A stretch of 64,000 nt of DNA, taken from the NCBI GenBank assembly GCA_964472305.1, contig CAYYJR010000003.1, forward strand, positions 225,957 to 289,956, written 5' to 3'. A program made the position numbers and the translations under genes. Below are positions 41,431-49,814 of this stretch, piece after piece (the stretch's first letter is position 1; every line of letters begins with the position of its first letter). Below the pieces are notes generated by a model. That model had not been told where the DNA came from and searched no databases. It saw only the letters and a list, made by a program, of their open reading frames with translations. This stretch comes from CAYYJR01 sp964472305. Lineage in GTDB: Bacteria; Armatimonadota; Hebobacteria; CAIYQO01.

Positions 41431-43725
41431 ATGGCGAAGAAGATCATCAACGAACCGACTTTCCAGCAAGCATGCGCCTGGTGGACGGATCTGCCCAACA
41501 TCTGGACTCCGCTGGGTTGGCCCCATCACCAGGTACGCTTCAGTGTATTTTGGAACGGGACGCTGTTCGCACAGCCAAACCTGAACAACCGCACGAACCA
41601 CCTGGATGGCCAGGGTGCGCAGATTGCCTTCGCGCCGCACTGCTCCAATGCGTTCAGTGAGTGGTCGCACCCCTACCTCGAGCACGACGACGGCACGGTG
41701 CGCCAGGGATGGACCGAGGCGAAGGCGCCGGTGTTGTGGACGGAATGGGCGCAGGACGGGTTACTGTTGCGCCAGGAAGTATTCGCGCACATCCCCGGCG
41801 GCGGCGAGACCGTCACGGGTGACGAGCCGCTTTTCGCCTGGGTACGATTGCGCGTGCATGCGCTGTGTGACGCGCTACCGCTGGAAGAGGTGCACGGCTT
41901 CAGTCTGCTCATTCAGGCGCCGCATGCCCAGGCGAGCATGAGCACGCGCAATCAGTGTGCCTGGCAATCAAACGGCGGACGCTACCCGCGCGCGCTGGCG
42001 CCAGAGCGCGAAGGCTACGACCTGGCGACTGGCCTGCGCGTGCTGGAGGAAGATGGCCGCGTGCGGCTGGCGGTGGCGCCGGAACAGACGCAGTGCCTCG
42101 CCGCACAGTTCAGCCCCCCGGAGGAGAATACCGCGTTCTCCCGGCTATATCTGCAACTGCCGGCAAAGAAGAACGCGCATATCGACCTGCTGGTGCCGAT
42201 GCTGCCCACCGACCGCGCGATCTTCGACACCGAGCTGGCGCTGGGCTACGACGCGGCGCTGAAGGAAGCCAACCGCTACTGGGCCGGGGTGACGAAATCC
42301 GCCACCAAATTCGAAGTGCCGGAAGCGGATGTCAACGACGCCATCGCGCAGAGCGTCCGCTTCAGCCACGTACTCACCGAGCGCAATCCCGCCACCGGGA
42401 AAATATGCAAAATCAACGGCTCCTGGGTTTATGCCGCCCTGTGGACCACCCCCGGCGCCATGGACCTGGTAATGATGATGGACACGCTGGGTCATCACGC
42501 GCTGGTCGAGCGCTGCCTGGAAATCTTCCGCGAAGAGCAGGGAACGGTGGTGCCACCAGGCGACACCTACACGCTGCATCCCGGCTTTTTAAGCACGCCG
42601 GAGTTGTATAAATCCATCGACTGGCTCTCCGACAATGGCGCGGTGCTGTACACGCTGTGCATGCACGCGCTGCTCTCCGGTGACCGCGCGTATACCGAGC
42701 GTTTTACCGAATGCATCGTGAAGTCGTGCGAGTGGATCAAGGATGCACGCGCGCAGACCGGCCACGGCGGCTACGAAGGCGTGCTGCCGCCGGCGGTCGC
42801 CACCGACAAATGCACGAAAATCCAGGCGCTGTGGAGCATCGGGTGGAACTACAAGGGACTCACTAGCGCGGTACGGCTGTTGCGGCAACTCAACCATCCG
42901 CGCGCCGACGAATTCGCGCAGGAGGCGAAGGCTTACCGCAAAGTCTTCCTCGCCGCCTTCCGCGACAAGTGCGAGAAGATGCCCACCTGGAAGGACGCAT
43001 CGGGCCAGACGCGCCGGCTGGCGCCCACCGCGCTGGCGGGCGAGGAAAAAGAGGAAACGCGCCATGCCTTCTACCTGGATACCGGGCCGCTCTTCCCCGT
43101 TTTCGCCGGATTGATGGATGCCGATGATCCGCTGATGGAGGACGTGCGCGCCTGGTTCCGCGAAGGGCCGCAGACAGCGTTCTACCGTCGTGACGCCAAC
43201 TGCTGGCAGGTGCCGGTGTTGGATTATGAGATGTCGAGCTGCGAGCCGTGCTACTCGTGGAACGTCTTCCATAGCTGGCAACTCGGCGAGCGCGAGCCGT
43301 TCCTCGCCGGCATGTACAGCCTGTTCGCCGGTTCGCTGTCACGCCAGACGCGGATCTCCTGCGAAACGCGCGGTGGCATCACCGGCAACGTGTTCTCAGC
43401 CCCGCTCGCCATTTACCTGGCGCGACTGGCAGTGATCGACGATCAGCTTCGCACGGACGAACTGCACCTGTTGCGGCTGGCGCCGTTGGCGTGGCTCAAA
43501 CCCGGCGATGCCTGCCGCTTCAAACAGGTGCCCACGGAATACGGACCGGTGACGCTGCTCACCGAGGTGGGGAAAGATGGCAACACCCTCGACATCACCT
43601 TCACCCCGGCCTTCCGCGCCGCGCCGAAGAAAGTCGTGCTGCACGTGCCGCCCCTGCCCGGACTGAAAACCGTGCGCGTCAACGGCGTCACCGTGCGCGT
43701 CAAGGGCGGGAAGGTGGTCTTATAA
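41431..43725 (+). CDS. Putative (alpha/alpha)6-barrel glycoside hydrolase of unassigned family
   Basis: 764 residues with AAAGGAG before ATG 41431. An N-terminal beta-rich part (about 1-270) is followed by a helical domain in which repeated segments (for example DWLSDNGAVLYTLCMHALLS, WSIGWNYKGLTSAVRLLRQL, HAFYLDTGPLFPVFAGLMD) suggest a six-hairpin toroid, and by a small C-terminal beta-domain. Acidic residues in the helical part (Asp in SIDWLSDNGAV, Glu in VPVLDYEMSSCEP) could be catalytic, but this is a guess. I do not recognise the family. The neighbours are GH29 and GH151-like enzymes, so a role in the same glycan's breakdown is inferred. No signal peptide. Confidence 0.6.
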   Translation: MAKKIINEPTFQQACAWWTDLPNIWTPLGWPHHQVRFSVFWNGTLFAQPNLNNRTNHLDGQGAQIAFAPHCSNAFSEWSHPYLEHDDGTVRQGWTEAKAPVLWTEWAQDGLLLRQEVFAHIPGGGETVTGDEPLFAWVRLRVHALCDALPLEEVHGFSLLIQAPHAQASMSTRNQCAWQSNGGRYPRALAPEREGYDLATGLRVLEEDGRVRLAVAPEQTQCLAAQFSPPEENTAFSRLYLQLPAKKNAHIDLLVPMLPTDRAIFDTELALGYDAALKEANRYWAGVTKSATKFEVPEADVNDAIAQSVRFSHVLTERNPATGKICKINGSWVYAALWTTPGAMDLVMMMDTLGHHALVERCLEIFREEQGTVVPPGDTYTLHPGFLSTPELYKSIDWLSDNGAVLYTLCMHALLSGDRAYTERFTECIVKSCEWIKDARAQTGHGGYEGVLPPAVATDKCTKIQALWSIGWNYKGLTSAVRLLRQLNHPRADEFAQEAKAYRKVFLAAFRDKCEKMPTWKDASGQTRRLAPTALAGEEKEETRHAFYLDTGPLFPVFAGLMDADDPLMEDVRAWFREGPQTAFYRRDANCWQVPVLDYEMSSCEPCYSWNVFHSWQLGEREPFLAGMYSLFAGSLSRQTRISCETRGGITGNVFSAPLAIYLARLAVIDDQLRTDELHLLRLAPLAWLKPGDACRFKQVPTEYGPVTLLTEVGKDGNTLDITFTPAFRAAPKKVVLHVPPLPGLKTVRVNGVTVRVKGGKVVL

Positions 43726-43750
43726 GCCTAAGGCGGACTCGACAGGAGGA

Positions 43751-43785
43751 CGGGACTGATCTCGTCGAAAGCTGGATCAGTCCCG
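43751..43785. repeat. Inverted repeat between two glycosidase genes
   Basis: Perfect 11-bp stem CGGGACTGATC / GATCAGTCCCG with a 13-nt loop. No U-tract; may attenuate or stabilise the mRNA end. Confidence 0.45.
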
Positions 43786-43893
43786 AACCCTTGCGCCGCC
43801 ACGCCACTTTGTCGAGCAGGGAAGTGCCGCGCGTTGCGCGAATAGAAGCATCGTGGGCGCAGCCCGCCGATTTTCCGTAGAGGAGTTCCAACC

Positions 43894-45918
43894 ATGACCA
43901 CACCTGCCGAGCAGCGATCGGTGCTGGCGCCGGGCGATTTGTGCCGCGAGCGGTTTCGCCAGATTCACCTCGATTTTCACACCTCACCGATGATCCCCGA
44001 CGTGGGAACCGCGTTCAACGCCGACGAGTTCGCCAACACGCTGGTGCGGGCGCGGGTGAACTGGATCACGCTGTTCGGCAAGTGCCACCACGGCATGAGT
44101 TACTACCCGACACAGGCGGGCGTGATGCACCCCGGATTGTCGTTCGACCTGTTGGGCGCGCAGATCGAAGCGTGTCGCCAGCGCGATATCGTGACGCCGG
44201 TCTACCTCAGCGTGCGCGTGGACCAGTACACCGCCGAACAACACCCGGAATGGGTGGGCCAGACGCGCGATGAGAAGCTGAACCACTGGGCGGATGCCAA
44301 CGGCGCGGGGTGGTACAACCTGTGTATGAACCACCCGGACTACGTGGATTACCTCATCGCCCAGGCGGAAGAGGTGCTGCGCGCCTACGATCCCGAAGGC
44401 CTCTTCTTCGACATGTGCTATTACATCAACTGCTGCTGCGGCCGCTGTCGCGAACGCATTCGCAAAGCCAGCGGGTCCATCGACGACCCGGTCGCCATGC
44501 AACGCAAGGAATATGAGGTAACGCGCGAATACACCACGCGCATCGTCGATGCCGTGCGCGCGCTGCGGCCTAACGCCACGCTGTTTTTCAACGGCCGCGT
44601 CAGCCCCAACGTGGGACGTGAGCTGGACGTGCTCACCCACCTGGAGATCGAATCGCTGCCCACCGGCGGCTGGGGGTACCAGTTCTTCCCCTTCCACGTG
44701 CGCTACGGACGCACGTTGGGCAGTCCCACCCAGGGCATGACCGCACGCTTCCACAAAAGCTGGGCGGACTTCGGCGGACTGAAGACGAAGGACCAGATGG
44801 ACTACGAGTGCGGGCTGCTGCTGGCGTCCGGCTCGGTGATGAACATCGGCGACCAGTTGCACCCGCGCGGGCGGCTGGACCCGGCGGTGTATGACGTGAT
44901 CGGCCACGCCTTCGCCCACGTGGAGACGCGCGAGCCATGGTGCCGCGGCGCGGAGCCGGTGGCGGAACTGGGCGTGGTGATGCTGCCGGAAAATCCGGCA
45001 CTGGAGATGGCCGCCACCGCCGGCACGGAAGGGGCCGCCGCCATGCTGCTGGAACTGAAGCAACAGTTCAACATCGCGCTGCCCGACGCCGATTGGAGTC
45101 CATATCGCGTGCTGATCCTGCCCGACAGCGGGCAGATCAACGACGCGCTGGCGATCAGGCTGGAACGCTACCTGGCCGACGGCGGCAGCTTGATCGTCAG
45201 CCATGAAGCCGGACTCGACGCGGAGCGCAAGGCGCTGCGCTGCCCGGGATTGCCGGTGCGCTATGTCGCGCCGTTCCCCTTCACGCCGTGCTACACGCGT
45301 CCGGGCGGGGTGGTCGGCGCCGGCCTGCCCGACGCCGAGTTCGATTACGTGCTCTACGACGGCGCCAGCACCGTGAAGGCGCTGCCCGGCGCAAACAGTT
45401 TCGGCGTGCTGTGTACGACGTATTTCAACCGCACCGCCGAGCATTTCTGCTCGCACAATCAAACCCCGGTGGACCAGGTGACCGACCAGCCGTTCGTGGT
45501 GTGCCAGGGGCGGGTTGCCTACATCGCCGCGCCCATCTTCGGCGGCTACCGGCGGCACAACTATCTGGTGTATAAGCGCCTGTTCGCGAATATCCTCAAC
45601 CTGCTGCTGCCCACGCCGCTGCTCAAGTCACACGCGCCATCAGCCATGGAAATTTCCCTCACCCACCAGCCGGCGGAAGACCGCGTGATCGCCCATCTGG
45701 TGAGCTACCAGCCGCAGCGTCGCCAGGGGAACATCGAATACATCGACGAGGCATGGCCGGTACAGAATATCCGCCTCGCGCTTCGCGCCGACCGCGCCCC
45801 GCGCGAAGCCTACCTCGCGCCCGGTCGCGAACCGCTCCCCGTCACCTTTGCCGATGGGTATGCCACCGTCACCGTGCCGGAAATGCTGTCGCACGGCATG
45901 GTGGTGTTCCAGTTCTGA
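43894..45918 (+). CDS. GH151-like alpha-L-fucosidase (GHL6 plus beta-galactosidase trimerisation domain)
   Basis: 674 residues, GAGGAG before ATG 43894. The N-terminal TIM barrel starts FRQIHLDFHTSPMIPDVGTA, then ITLFGKCHHGMSYYPTQAGV, then HPEWVGQ and EGLFFDMCYYINCCCGRCRE, which fits the hypothetical-glycosyl-hydrolase-6/GH151 layout. About 355-560 is a beta-galactosidase-trimerisation-like flavodoxin fold (VAELGVVMLPENPALEMAAT, RVLILPDSGQINDALAIRLE), then a C-terminal beta-sandwich. Characterised GH151 members are alpha-L-fucosidases, sometimes with poor activity; function here is by family. The four Cys of INCCCGRC could bind metal. Third fucosidase family in the window. Confidence 0.75.
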   Translation: MTTPAEQRSVLAPGDLCRERFRQIHLDFHTSPMIPDVGTAFNADEFANTLVRARVNWITLFGKCHHGMSYYPTQAGVMHPGLSFDLLGAQIEACRQRDIVTPVYLSVRVDQYTAEQHPEWVGQTRDEKLNHWADANGAGWYNLCMNHPDYVDYLIAQAEEVLRAYDPEGLFFDMCYYINCCCGRCRERIRKASGSIDDPVAMQRKEYEVTREYTTRIVDAVRALRPNATLFFNGRVSPNVGRELDVLTHLEIESLPTGGWGYQFFPFHVRYGRTLGSPTQGMTARFHKSWADFGGLKTKDQMDYECGLLLASGSVMNIGDQLHPRGRLDPAVYDVIGHAFAHVETREPWCRGAEPVAELGVVMLPENPALEMAATAGTEGAAAMLLELKQQFNIALPDADWSPYRVLILPDSGQINDALAIRLERYLADGGSLIVSHEAGLDAERKALRCPGLPVRYVAPFPFTPCYTRPGGVVGAGLPDAEFDYVLYDGASTVKALPGANSFGVLCTTYFNRTAEHFCSHNQTPVDQVTDQPFVVCQGRVAYIAAPIFGGYRRHNYLVYKRLFANILNLLLPTPLLKSHAPSAMEISLTHQPAEDRVIAHLVSYQPQRRQGNIEYIDEAWPVQNIRLALRADRAPREAYLAPGREPLPVTFADGYATVTVPEMLSHGMVVFQF

Positions 45919-45976
45919 CCAAGGCGGGAGGGCGGACAGTGAGCGTATCCTCGCAGGCACCACCAGGGGCGGAGGA

Positions 45977-47353
45977 TCAGGCGACCAGCGCAGGTTTGGC
46001 CGCCGGTTTCATGCCGGGCAGCAGCACGAACCAGACAACCGCGGCCATCATCACGATCCCAACCCATATGATGCCGGCGCTGATGTAGAAGCAGTGGCGC
46101 AGGGGGAAGGTTTTCAGCAGCCAGACGCCCACAAAAGGCCCGACCAATCCGCGGATGCCGACGAGGAAGGTGTGGGTGGCGGCGTAGCGCGGGATGCCTT
46201 CGCGATTGGTGAATTGCATCACCGCGTTCAACCACGCCAGGTCGACGCCCGGCGAGGCGATGCCGATCAGTACCGCGGCGACGATGAGGGTGGGCACGGT
46301 GTGTGCCAGCGCGTAAACGATCGGGGTCAACCCCCACACCGCGAAGGAAAAGACCGCCGTATGGAAGGGGTTGGCACGGTCCATCAGCCGCCCCCAGATG
46401 GCATAAAAGAGCGCGCTCATGCCGGCGCCGATCATCGCGAGAATACCCACCCACTGATCGGTGATGTGCAATTCGTCCACCTGCAGCAGCGGAATGAGCG
46501 GGCTTTGCAGGAAGTTGCCGAAGCCGAAAGTGAAGAACGCGAGCGAATACAATCCGAACCGCCGGTCGGTCACGAGCGTCATCACGCCTTCCAGCACGTT
46601 GAACTGCTTTTCCGGCAAATCGGCGGCGGGGCTTTCGTGCAGGTGGTCGAACATCCACCATGCCAGCATGCCGATGGCACCTGCCACCGGGAAGATGACG
46701 GGATACGCCACCGGATGCCCCAGCCAGGGAATGGCCAGGTAGCCCACCGCCAGCGCCAGCAGCGCCGCCAGCACGCCGCGCACCCCCATCTGCAATTCAA
46801 ACGCCAGGTAGGTCGCGGCAATCAGCGCCAGTGCCATCACCCAGCCCGCCGGCAACCCGTATTCCATCAGTTGTCCGGTCACCAGCCCGGCAAGCATGGC
46901 CGCCAGCGTCAACCACACCCGCACCATGCCCATCAGCCGCCCGCGATAGTTGTCGGGATACACGTCCTTCATAATGGCGGCATAGGCGGGGGTGACGAAG
47001 CAACTGATAAGCTGCGAGATGATGACGATGGCGATGAAGTCCCGCGAGTGGGTGGCGAAGGCCATCAGCAGCAACGGCGCGCGCGCCAGCATGCCTAACC
47101 AGAAGACGTAAGGCTTCTTGGGCCGATTCTGCATATGCCAGGCGACGAACATGCTCAGCAGATGCCCGAGAAACGGCGCGGCCATGAGCAGGGACATTTC
47201 AAGGTTGCTCGCGTGCATGCGGCGTGCCAGCACCCCGAAAAACGGCAGCGTCATCCCCTGGAACACCCCCGTCAGCAATCCGGAGCGGGTATCCCAGCGG
47301 AAAGCGGAGAGGGTCTTCGACGAGAGATGGTGTGTAAATGTGAGGCCTGGCAT
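45977..47353 (-). CDS. MFS-family transporter
   Basis: 458 residues, about twelve transmembrane helices. Typical MFS elements: GLLTGVFQGMTLPFFGVLAR, then LMAAPFLGHLLSMFVAWHMQ and NRPKKPYVFWLG as the loop after helix 2, and PDNYRGRLMGMVRVW, an MFS-type motif in the loop after helix 4. Location in the fucosidase locus suggests sugar or oligosaccharide uptake; no substrate-specific residues recognised. ATG 47353 is chosen because the upstream extension (to 47584) overlaps a divergent promoter region and lacks membrane character. Divergent from the gene at 47577. Confidence 0.85.
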   Translation of the reverse strand: MPGLTFTHHLSSKTLSAFRWDTRSGLLTGVFQGMTLPFFGVLARRMHASNLEMSLLMAAPFLGHLLSMFVAWHMQNRPKKPYVFWLGMLARAPLLLMAFATHSRDFIAIVIISQLISCFVTPAYAAIMKDVYPDNYRGRLMGMVRVWLTLAAMLAGLVTGQLMEYGLPAGWVMALALIAATYLAFELQMGVRGVLAALLALAVGYLAIPWLGHPVAYPVIFPVAGAIGMLAWWMFDHLHESPAADLPEKQFNVLEGVMTLVTDRRFGLYSLAFFTFGFGNFLQSPLIPLLQVDELHITDQWVGILAMIGAGMSALFYAIWGRLMDRANPFHTAVFSFAVWGLTPIVYALAHTVPTLIVAAVLIGIASPGVDLAWLNAVMQFTNREGIPRYAATHTFLVGIRGLVGPFVGVWLLKTFPLRHCFYISAGIIWVGIVMMAAVVWFVLLPGMKPAAKPALVA

Positions 47354-47363
47354 AATAGTTCTT

Positions 47364-47443
47364 GTTTCGTGGCGGGGGTGGAGGCTTCCTGCCGCGCAAT
47401 GACACGAAACGCCGATTCCACACCTGTGGATAACTGGTGTGGA
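47364..47443. promoter_or_regulatory. Divergent promoter region with two inverted repeats
   Basis: IR1: GTTTCGTG (47364-47371) / CACGAAAC (47403-47410), perfect 8-bp arms, centres 39 bp apart. IR2: TCCACACC (47417-47424) / GGTGTGGA (47436-47443), perfect 8-bp arms with an 11-bp spacer. Both lie between the MFS and the hydrolase starts, so they are candidate operators for a shared regulator. A TATAGA (47453) follows on the plus strand. Confidence 0.5.
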
Positions 47444-47576
47444 GAAATTGGCTATAGACTGAAAAGGTGAACGACGACAACCGGTGGAAATTTTTCTATA
47501 CCCTGAACGATCGGCATCACAGCTCTCCAATCCTTCGCCGCTGATCGCGCTGCAGATTATGCGGAGGAGATCTGTA

Positions 47577-48776
47577 TTGGCCACCTTCCCCCTGGGATTC
47601 TGGAATTACGCCGCGGTCGATCAACTCGGCCCCTTCGCGGTGCGCGACTGGTCTGATGCCGGCATGACGCTGACGATGAGCCCGGAATTTAACCCGGCGC
47701 GCCACGACGCCACCGCGCTGCGTGCCATCCTGGACGCCGCCGCCGACGCCAACATCAAGATGATCATCTGCGACCGCCGCGGCTATTGGGGCGGCATGGC
47801 GGAAGGCGAGGACGCCTATCGCCGCGGATTCGAGGCGGCGCTGCGCGACTTCGGCGATCACCCGGCGGTATTCGGCTTTCACGTGGGCGACGAACCGGGC
47901 GCCCCGGAGTTTGACCGTGCGTGCCGCGCCTATCGCGTGCAGAAGGAGATGGCTCCGCAACTGTCGCCGTTCCTCAACCTGTTGCCCTGGTACGAGGGGG
48001 TCGAGGCGCACGTGGGCTTCGCCAGTTGGGCGGCCTACCTGGACGCCTTCGTCGAGCAAGCCGGTCCCGACCTGCTGTGCTATGACTGCTATGCGCAGAT
48101 GAATCCCGGCCACGAAGGCTGGGATATGTATTTCACCAATCTGCGCGAGTTCGAGGCTGCCGGCCGCCGTCACGGCATCCCCTACTGGACAACACTGCTC
48201 TCCGTCGGGCATTTCCGCTATCGCTGCCCGCGCGAGGATGACCTGCGCTGGCAGGTGAGCACCGCCGCCGCGCACGGCGCGCGCGGCCTGCTGTGGTTCT
48301 TCTTCTACATGCGCCAACCGCACGATAACTATCGCGTGGCGCCCATCGACGAACACTGGGAGCGCACCGAAACCTTCGAGTGGCTGAGCCGCGTCAACCG
48401 CACCTTTCTCAAATGGCAGGCGCCGGTGCTGAACAGCCTCACGCTGCGCCGGGCGCACCATGTCAGCCAGGCATGGGGCGGGTATGCGCTCTTTGCCGGC
48501 AGCCCGCTGGTGCGCGCCGCGCACACCCACCAGGGCGTGCCGCTCATCGTCTCCGAATTCACCGACCTGCAAGGCCGCGACTACGTGGCCGTAGTCAACA
48601 ACAGCCAGACCGACAGCGCCAACGCCGAGTTGACCCTGACCGGCCTTCGCGCCCATCGCGTCGGCTGGCTGGAAACCGAATCCGAAGTCACCGGCACGCA
48701 CGGCGAGGATTTTGTCACCCTCACCTGCTGGCTGGCGCCGGGTCAGATGGAGCTGTACCGGGTGGAGCGGGAGTAG
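47577..48776 (+). CDS. Putative TIM-barrel glycoside hydrolase (GH42/GH-A-like)
   Basis: About 399 residues. FPLGFWNYAAVDQLGP and repeated barrel segments lead to VFGFHVGDEPGAPEFD, where the acidic DEP resembles GH-A acid/base or nucleophile positions; FTNLREFEAAGRRHGIPYWT and LLWFFFYMRQPHDNYR are further barrel strands. A small C-terminal beta-domain follows (about 310-395). Family not assignable. Start: GGAGGAG lies seven bases before TTG 47577 (coding L-A-T-F-P), whereas the ATG at 47559 has no ribosome binding site, so a TTG start is proposed. Divergent from the MFS gene; no signal peptide. Confidence 0.65.
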   Translation: MATFPLGFWNYAAVDQLGPFAVRDWSDAGMTLTMSPEFNPARHDATALRAILDAAADANIKMIICDRRGYWGGMAEGEDAYRRGFEAALRDFGDHPAVFGFHVGDEPGAPEFDRACRAYRVQKEMAPQLSPFLNLLPWYEGVEAHVGFASWAAYLDAFVEQAGPDLLCYDCYAQMNPGHEGWDMYFTNLREFEAAGRRHGIPYWTTLLSVGHFRYRCPREDDLRWQVSTAAAHGARGLLWFFFYMRQPHDNYRVAPIDEHWERTETFEWLSRVNRTFLKWQAPVLNSLTLRRAHHVSQAWGGYALFAGSPLVRAAHTHQGVPLIVSEFTDLQGRDYVAVVNNSQTDSANAELTLTGLRAHRVGWLETESEVTGTHGEDFVTLTCWLAPGQMELYRVERE

Positions 48777-48806
48777 TCGCCGGCATTGTCACTGGATGAA
48801 ACAGGA

Positions 48807-48853
48807 TGAGAGCCCGGCTTCTCTGCTCTAAAACCAGAGAAGCCGGGCTCTCA
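48807..48853. terminator. Bidirectional terminator between hydrolase and Ehr-like operon
   Basis: Perfect 19-bp stem TGAGAGCCCGGCTTCTCTG / CAGAGAAGCCGGGCTCTCA with a 9-nt loop (CTCTAAAAC). Its right arm ends in the stop codon of the minus-strand gene. Strongest hairpin in the window; lies between two convergent genes. Confidence 0.8.
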
Positions 48854-49633
48854 CCTTGTTCCAGATGGTGATGATGGCTTCAATGCCTTCGGATGTCCCA
48901 TCGCCAGCAGCATCCCATGGATGATGCTCCACGGATGCGGCGGGTCGCCGGGAACGAAAGCGGCGATGGGGAGAAGGTCGGTGACGCCGTTGGCCTCGGT
49001 GTAGCCGCCGGCAAAGAGACCGCCGCTGATGGCGCTGGTTCCCACGGCGATGACCAATCGCGGTTCCGCCATGGCTCGGTAGCAGCGGAGCAGCGCTTCG
49101 CGCATACCGCGCGCGACGGGGCCGGTGACCAGCAACGCGTCGGCGAAGCGCGGAGAGGCGACGTAATGCACGCCGAAGCGCGCCACGTCGAAAACGGCGT
49201 TGGTGCCGGCCAGCACTTCCAGGTCGGACGCGTTGTCGCCGGTGGAAACTTCACGCACGTGCAGCGAGCGGCGGAAAGGCGCGGACGGCGCGGACGGCGG
49301 CGCGGGAGACGGACGATTGGTGCGCACCAGCTCCGTACGGGTGCGGACGGCGGTGCGGGTGGCACGGTCGGGCACAATTACGGCGGCGGAACAGACGGCC
49401 ACGCACTGCTGGCAGCCCACGCAGCGACCGCGGTCCAGTGCCACGGTGGGTCCGCGATCATCGGCGCCCAGCGTGATGGCCCCCAACGGGCAGCCGGCGG
49501 CGCACCGCCCGCAGCCATCGCAGGCAGCGTCGGTCACGGCAGGCAGGCCGCTGGCCTCCGCCGGCAACTCGGGAAAGAGCGCCGGCTGCGTGAGTATGCC
49601 GGTAGTGAGTACAGCGAGAAACGGATTGCGCAT
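48851..49633 (-). CDS. Ehr-like fusion: 2[4Fe-4S] ferredoxin domain + NuoB/HycG-like subunit without cluster ligands
   Basis: 260 residues. The N-terminal part (about 33-86) has two CxxCxxCxxxC motifs, CDGCGRCAAGCP and CVGCQQCVAVCS, as in HycF/NuoI. The C-terminal part (about 120-255) aligns with the NuoB/HycG small subunit through NAVFDVARFGVHYVASPR, ALLVTGPVARGMREALL and ISGGLFAGG. The four positions that normally hold the N2 cluster cysteines read Asp, Ser (STGDNASDLEV), Ser (AVGTSAISGG) and Asp (VPGDPPHPWS), so no cluster can form there in the usual way. Fusion of these two subunits and complete loss of ligands is unusual. Separated from the rest of the operon by 181 AT-rich bp with no gene seen. 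Confidence 0.8.
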   Translation of the reverse strand: MRNPFLAVLTTGILTQPALFPELPAEASGLPAVTDAACDGCGRCAAGCPLGAITLGADDRGPTVALDRGRCVGCQQCVAVCSAAVIVPDRATRTAVRTRTELVRTNRPSPAPPSAPSAPFRRSLHVREVSTGDNASDLEVLAGTNAVFDVARFGVHYVASPRFADALLVTGPVARGMREALLRCYRAMAEPRLVIAVGTSAISGGLFAGGYTEANGVTDLLPIAAFVPGDPPHPWSIIHGMLLAMGHPKALKPSSPSGTR

Positions 49634-49814
49634 AGTATTTCACGACTGAACGATAAAGAATTCGACTGCATTACCTGCCGTACCGATGAACCTGAATACA
49701 CTTAACGGAGCAGCAATAATGGAAAATGAAAAATGCCGGATTGCGGGTCAGCGCCGCCATGTTGCCTTCTTCATGTTTCACGCATCTTTCTTCATCCCCC
49801 ATTCTTCATTCTCC

